Shown: positions 5,294 through 6,617 of the stretch, one piece after another
Layout of the letters: each line of letters opens with the position of its first letter
Numbering within the stretch: the first letter of the stretch is position 1
Origin: Candidatus Aegiribacteria sp.
GTDB taxonomy: Bacteria > Fermentibacterota > Fermentibacteria > Fermentibacterales > Fermentibacteraceae
NCBI GenBank assembly: GCA_021107345.1
Contig: JAIOSX010000344.1
Coordinates: 1-6,617, forward strand
Reading direction: 5' to 3'
DNA length: 6,617 nucleotides
The notes under the pieces: generated by a model
Told to the model about the DNA's origin: nothing
What the model saw: the letters and a program-made list of their open reading frames with translations, nothing else
Database searches by the model: none
Translations under genes and position numbers: made by a program

Positions 5294-5724
5294 TACTTCG
5301 CTCCTTTCTTCTTGGCAATATCCATTATAAATTTGGAATGCAGGATGGCAAGCTCAATCCATCGATCTACAAGTTTTTTGAAGCGTTTGTATGTGGCAAC
5401 CTGCATTCTGATCTGATCGACGAACTGGGGTCTCACATAATCTGTAATAGAAGGATAGTGGATTTTCCGCAATCTCTTGATTTGCTTGCAAAGCAACCCA
5501 ATCGTCGCAATAAACCACCTGCTGAGGATAGGCCATACCGGAGTAGATCTTACCATCTCTGGAGACAGATACGGCACCTCCATACAGAATCTCGATATTA
5601 CTATTCTCCACAATCTGATAAGATGATAAGATGCGATCCCGCTTCCGGAACCGGCAAATGTGATCGGAGAATCTGTACAATAGATGTTTTTAGCAGACAT
5701 CCCTTTCCACTGACAGATCATCAT
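5293..5724 (-). pseudogene. Unrecognised gene with two compensating frameshift insertions
   Basis: The frame from ATG 5724 (AAAGGG six to seven bases upstream) to the TAG at 5293 is open for 143 codons, but its middle is unnatural (rich in Trp, Arg and Ile). Natural-looking protein appears in another frame between about 5632 and 5453: GGAVSVSRDGKIYSGMAYP, then VVYCDDWVALQANQEIAEN. Removing one unit of an 8-base tandem repeat (5617-5632) and 7 bases between GGAT repeats (5453-5463) joins the frames smoothly: SGIASYQIVENSNIE on one side and AENPSITDYVRPQFVDQ on the other. The ancestral protein would be about 138 residues. Its end (YVRPQFVDQ, YKRFKKLVDRWIELAI) is helical and mildly reminiscent of DUF6788-type tails. 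I do not recognise the family or role. The present ORF probably makes no working protein. Confidence 0.55.
5616..5633. repeat. 8-base tandem duplication causing a frameshift
   Basis: GATAAGAT occurs twice in direct succession (5617-5624 and 5625-5632), with period 8 holding over 18 bases. It sits exactly where the frame of the surrounding minus-strand gene changes, and deleting one unit restores a continuous sensible protein. It is therefore most simply a recent slippage duplication. Confidence 0.7.
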
Positions 5725-5777
5725 AAGACACCCTTTCAAAAGGATTTCTCCAACAACTGTTCCACCGCCGAGACAGA

Positions 5778-5807
5778 TTGTGAAAATCGCAGAGAATCAA
5801 CTATATC
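5778..5807 (+). promoter_or_regulatory. Possible promoter of the cyclase-domain gene
   Basis: TTGTGA (5778-5783) and TATATC (5802-5807) are separated by 18 bases, each 4 of 6 to consensus, with initiation predicted about 34 bases before the GTG at 5848. It lies in the 123-base gap between divergent genes, where a promoter is expected. The match is modest. Confidence 0.35.
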
Positions 5808-5834
5808 TCAATACTGCAGTTCGTTTCACATTAC

Positions 5835-5842
5835 GGGAAGGA
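5835..5842 (+). promoter_or_regulatory. Ribosome binding site that fixes a GTG start
   Basis: GGGAAGGA lies five bases before GTG at 5848. The nearby ATG at 5846 is in another frame and opens only a nine-codon ORF, so this site decides for the GTG. Confidence 0.65.
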
Positions 5843-5847
5843 AAAAT

Positions 5848-6617
5848 GTGCTTAATCTTGTTCCGCGCCTGATTTCACTGAATTTTTCCGATGGTAATCT
5901 TTCAGGATCTCTTTCCGGCAGCGTACTGATATTCGATGTGTCAGGTTTCGCATCCATGGCTGAAACCCTTTCCAGACAAGGAAACATTGGAGCAGAAACT
6001 CTCTCCAATACTCTGAACAGCATTTATACAAGGGGAATCCTGTCAATGATCAGGGGGAGCGGGGGTTTTGTATCCGGATTTAGCGGAGACTCATTTGCCG
6101 TAATCCTTCCGGGAACCACTATCAATAAAGCGGAGGCTTTTGGAAAAGAGTTGCTGAATAGATTGACCCTGGCATCGACATCTTCATCTGCAGGAATCGT
6201 ATTCAAGGCTGGAGGCTCCGATGGAACAATTGACTGGGGAATAATCGGAAGAGAGAGAAAAGGTTGGTTCTTCTCCGGAGATGCATTCAGAAGGGCTTAT
6301 CAGGCTCTTGAAAAACCCGAACAGGGAGGGTTGGCCATATGCAGGAGAAGAACTCCTGAAAGAGAGGTATTAACCGTTGAAAGAATGGGTGGACGAGCTC
6401 CGGACAGAATTCTCGAGACCAGTTTTTTCTCCGAGAAATTACTCAACTCGGAACCATACGGTGAGTTTAGAAGGGTTTTCCCGGTATTCCTGACTCCAGC
6501 GGGTGTTGAAAATGATGATCAGGAACTGATCAGGTCGCTGACCCCGGAGGTGATAAAGTCCTCTGCAGAAACGGGAGGATTCTTCAATGGAGTTCACTAC
6601 GACTCGAGCGGATTCTA
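5848..6617 (+). CDS. Large class III nucleotidyl cyclase-domain protein, N-terminal part (3' partial)
   Basis: 256 codons are visible and the frame is open at the window edge. The N-terminus (LVPRLISLNFSDGNLSGSLS) followed by SVLIFDVSGFASMAETLSR, IGAETLSNTLNSIY and GGFVSGFSGDSFAVILPG (72-89) matches the start of multi-domain bacterial adenylate/guanylate cyclase proteins. There the first Asp of 'F-x-D-x-S-G-F' and the 'G-D' (D30 and D81 here) bind the metal ions. Residues about 115-150 (AGIVFKAGG, DWGIIG, WFFSGDAF) complete cyclase domain 1. From about 205 (GEFRRVFPVFL, ELIRSLTPEVI, GGFFNGVHYDSSGF) a second, degenerate-looking cyclase domain begins. Relatives with this layout commonly continue into an AAA ATPase and TPRs and reach over 1,000 residues. 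The substrate-selecting residues of domain 1 are not obviously conserved, so cyclase activity is uncertain. No membrane segment is seen in this part. Confidence 0.82.
   Translation, partial: MLNLVPRLISLNFSDGNLSGSLSGSVLIFDVSGFASMAETLSRQGNIGAETLSNTLNSIYTRGILSMIRGSGGFVSGFSGDSFAVILPGTTINKAEAFGKELLNRLTLASTSSSAGIVFKAGGSDGTIDWGIIGRERKGWFFSGDAFRRAYQALEKPEQGGLAICRRRTPEREVLTVERMGGRAPDRILETSFFSEKLLNSEPYGEFRRVFPVFLTPAGVENDDQELIRSLTPEVIKSSAETGGFFNGVHYDSSGF

Noticed and set aside
5354..5680. A separate 108-codon minus-strand gene inside the frameshifted ORF
   Set aside because: Its middle is the original frame of the damaged gene, but its ends are out of frame. It has only a TTG start and no ribosome binding site.
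5826..6206. Minus-strand ORFs opposite the cyclase-domain gene
   Set aside because: The plus strand carries a recognisable protein family with a start and ribosome binding site. The antisense frames are shadows.

Overview
The window looks like an accessory stretch of a Gram-negative-type bacterial chromosome: a lipoprotein signal, a Sec signal peptide, sigma70-like promoters and GGAGG-type ribosome binding sites are all visible. The gene families (S41-like lipoproteins, long TPR proteins ending in a Cys-rich 'KKIRDD' module, and large tandem nucleotidyl cyclase proteins) are ones I associate with Deltaproteobacteria, Spirochaetes and FCB-type or candidate-phylum bacteria. That placement is a guess from family content, not a phylogeny.

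Layout. Left third, minus strand (1-2352): two tandem paralogues of an S41-peptidase-like lipoprotein, separated by a decayed C-terminal fragment of an IS91-like transposase. The downstream copy (1-967, cut by the window edge) has an open frame but ATT where its sister has ATG. Both copies carry Gly where S41 enzymes have the catalytic Ser. Centre (2353-4465): a divergent promoter region, then a plus-strand TPR protein whose C-terminal Cys-rich module has been knocked out of frame, then a minus-strand small secreted protein. Right (4466-5293): a mazEF toxin-antitoxin pair on the minus strand, with a clear promoter and a cluster of palindromes upstream and a structured GC-rich element downstream. 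Right end (5293-6617): an unrecognised minus-strand gene with two compensating small insertions, and the start (GTG) of a large plus-strand class III cyclase-like protein that runs off the window.

How it fits together. mazE and mazF overlap and form one autoregulated operon. The other genes do not form an obvious pathway. The common theme is gene decay: a lost start codon, a transposase remnant, a frameshifted C-terminus and a doubly frameshifted ORF, all within 6.6 kb. This is either real decay around a mobile-element hot spot or, in part, assembly or sequencing error. I see no tRNA, rRNA or CRISPR array, and no convincing new defence system.
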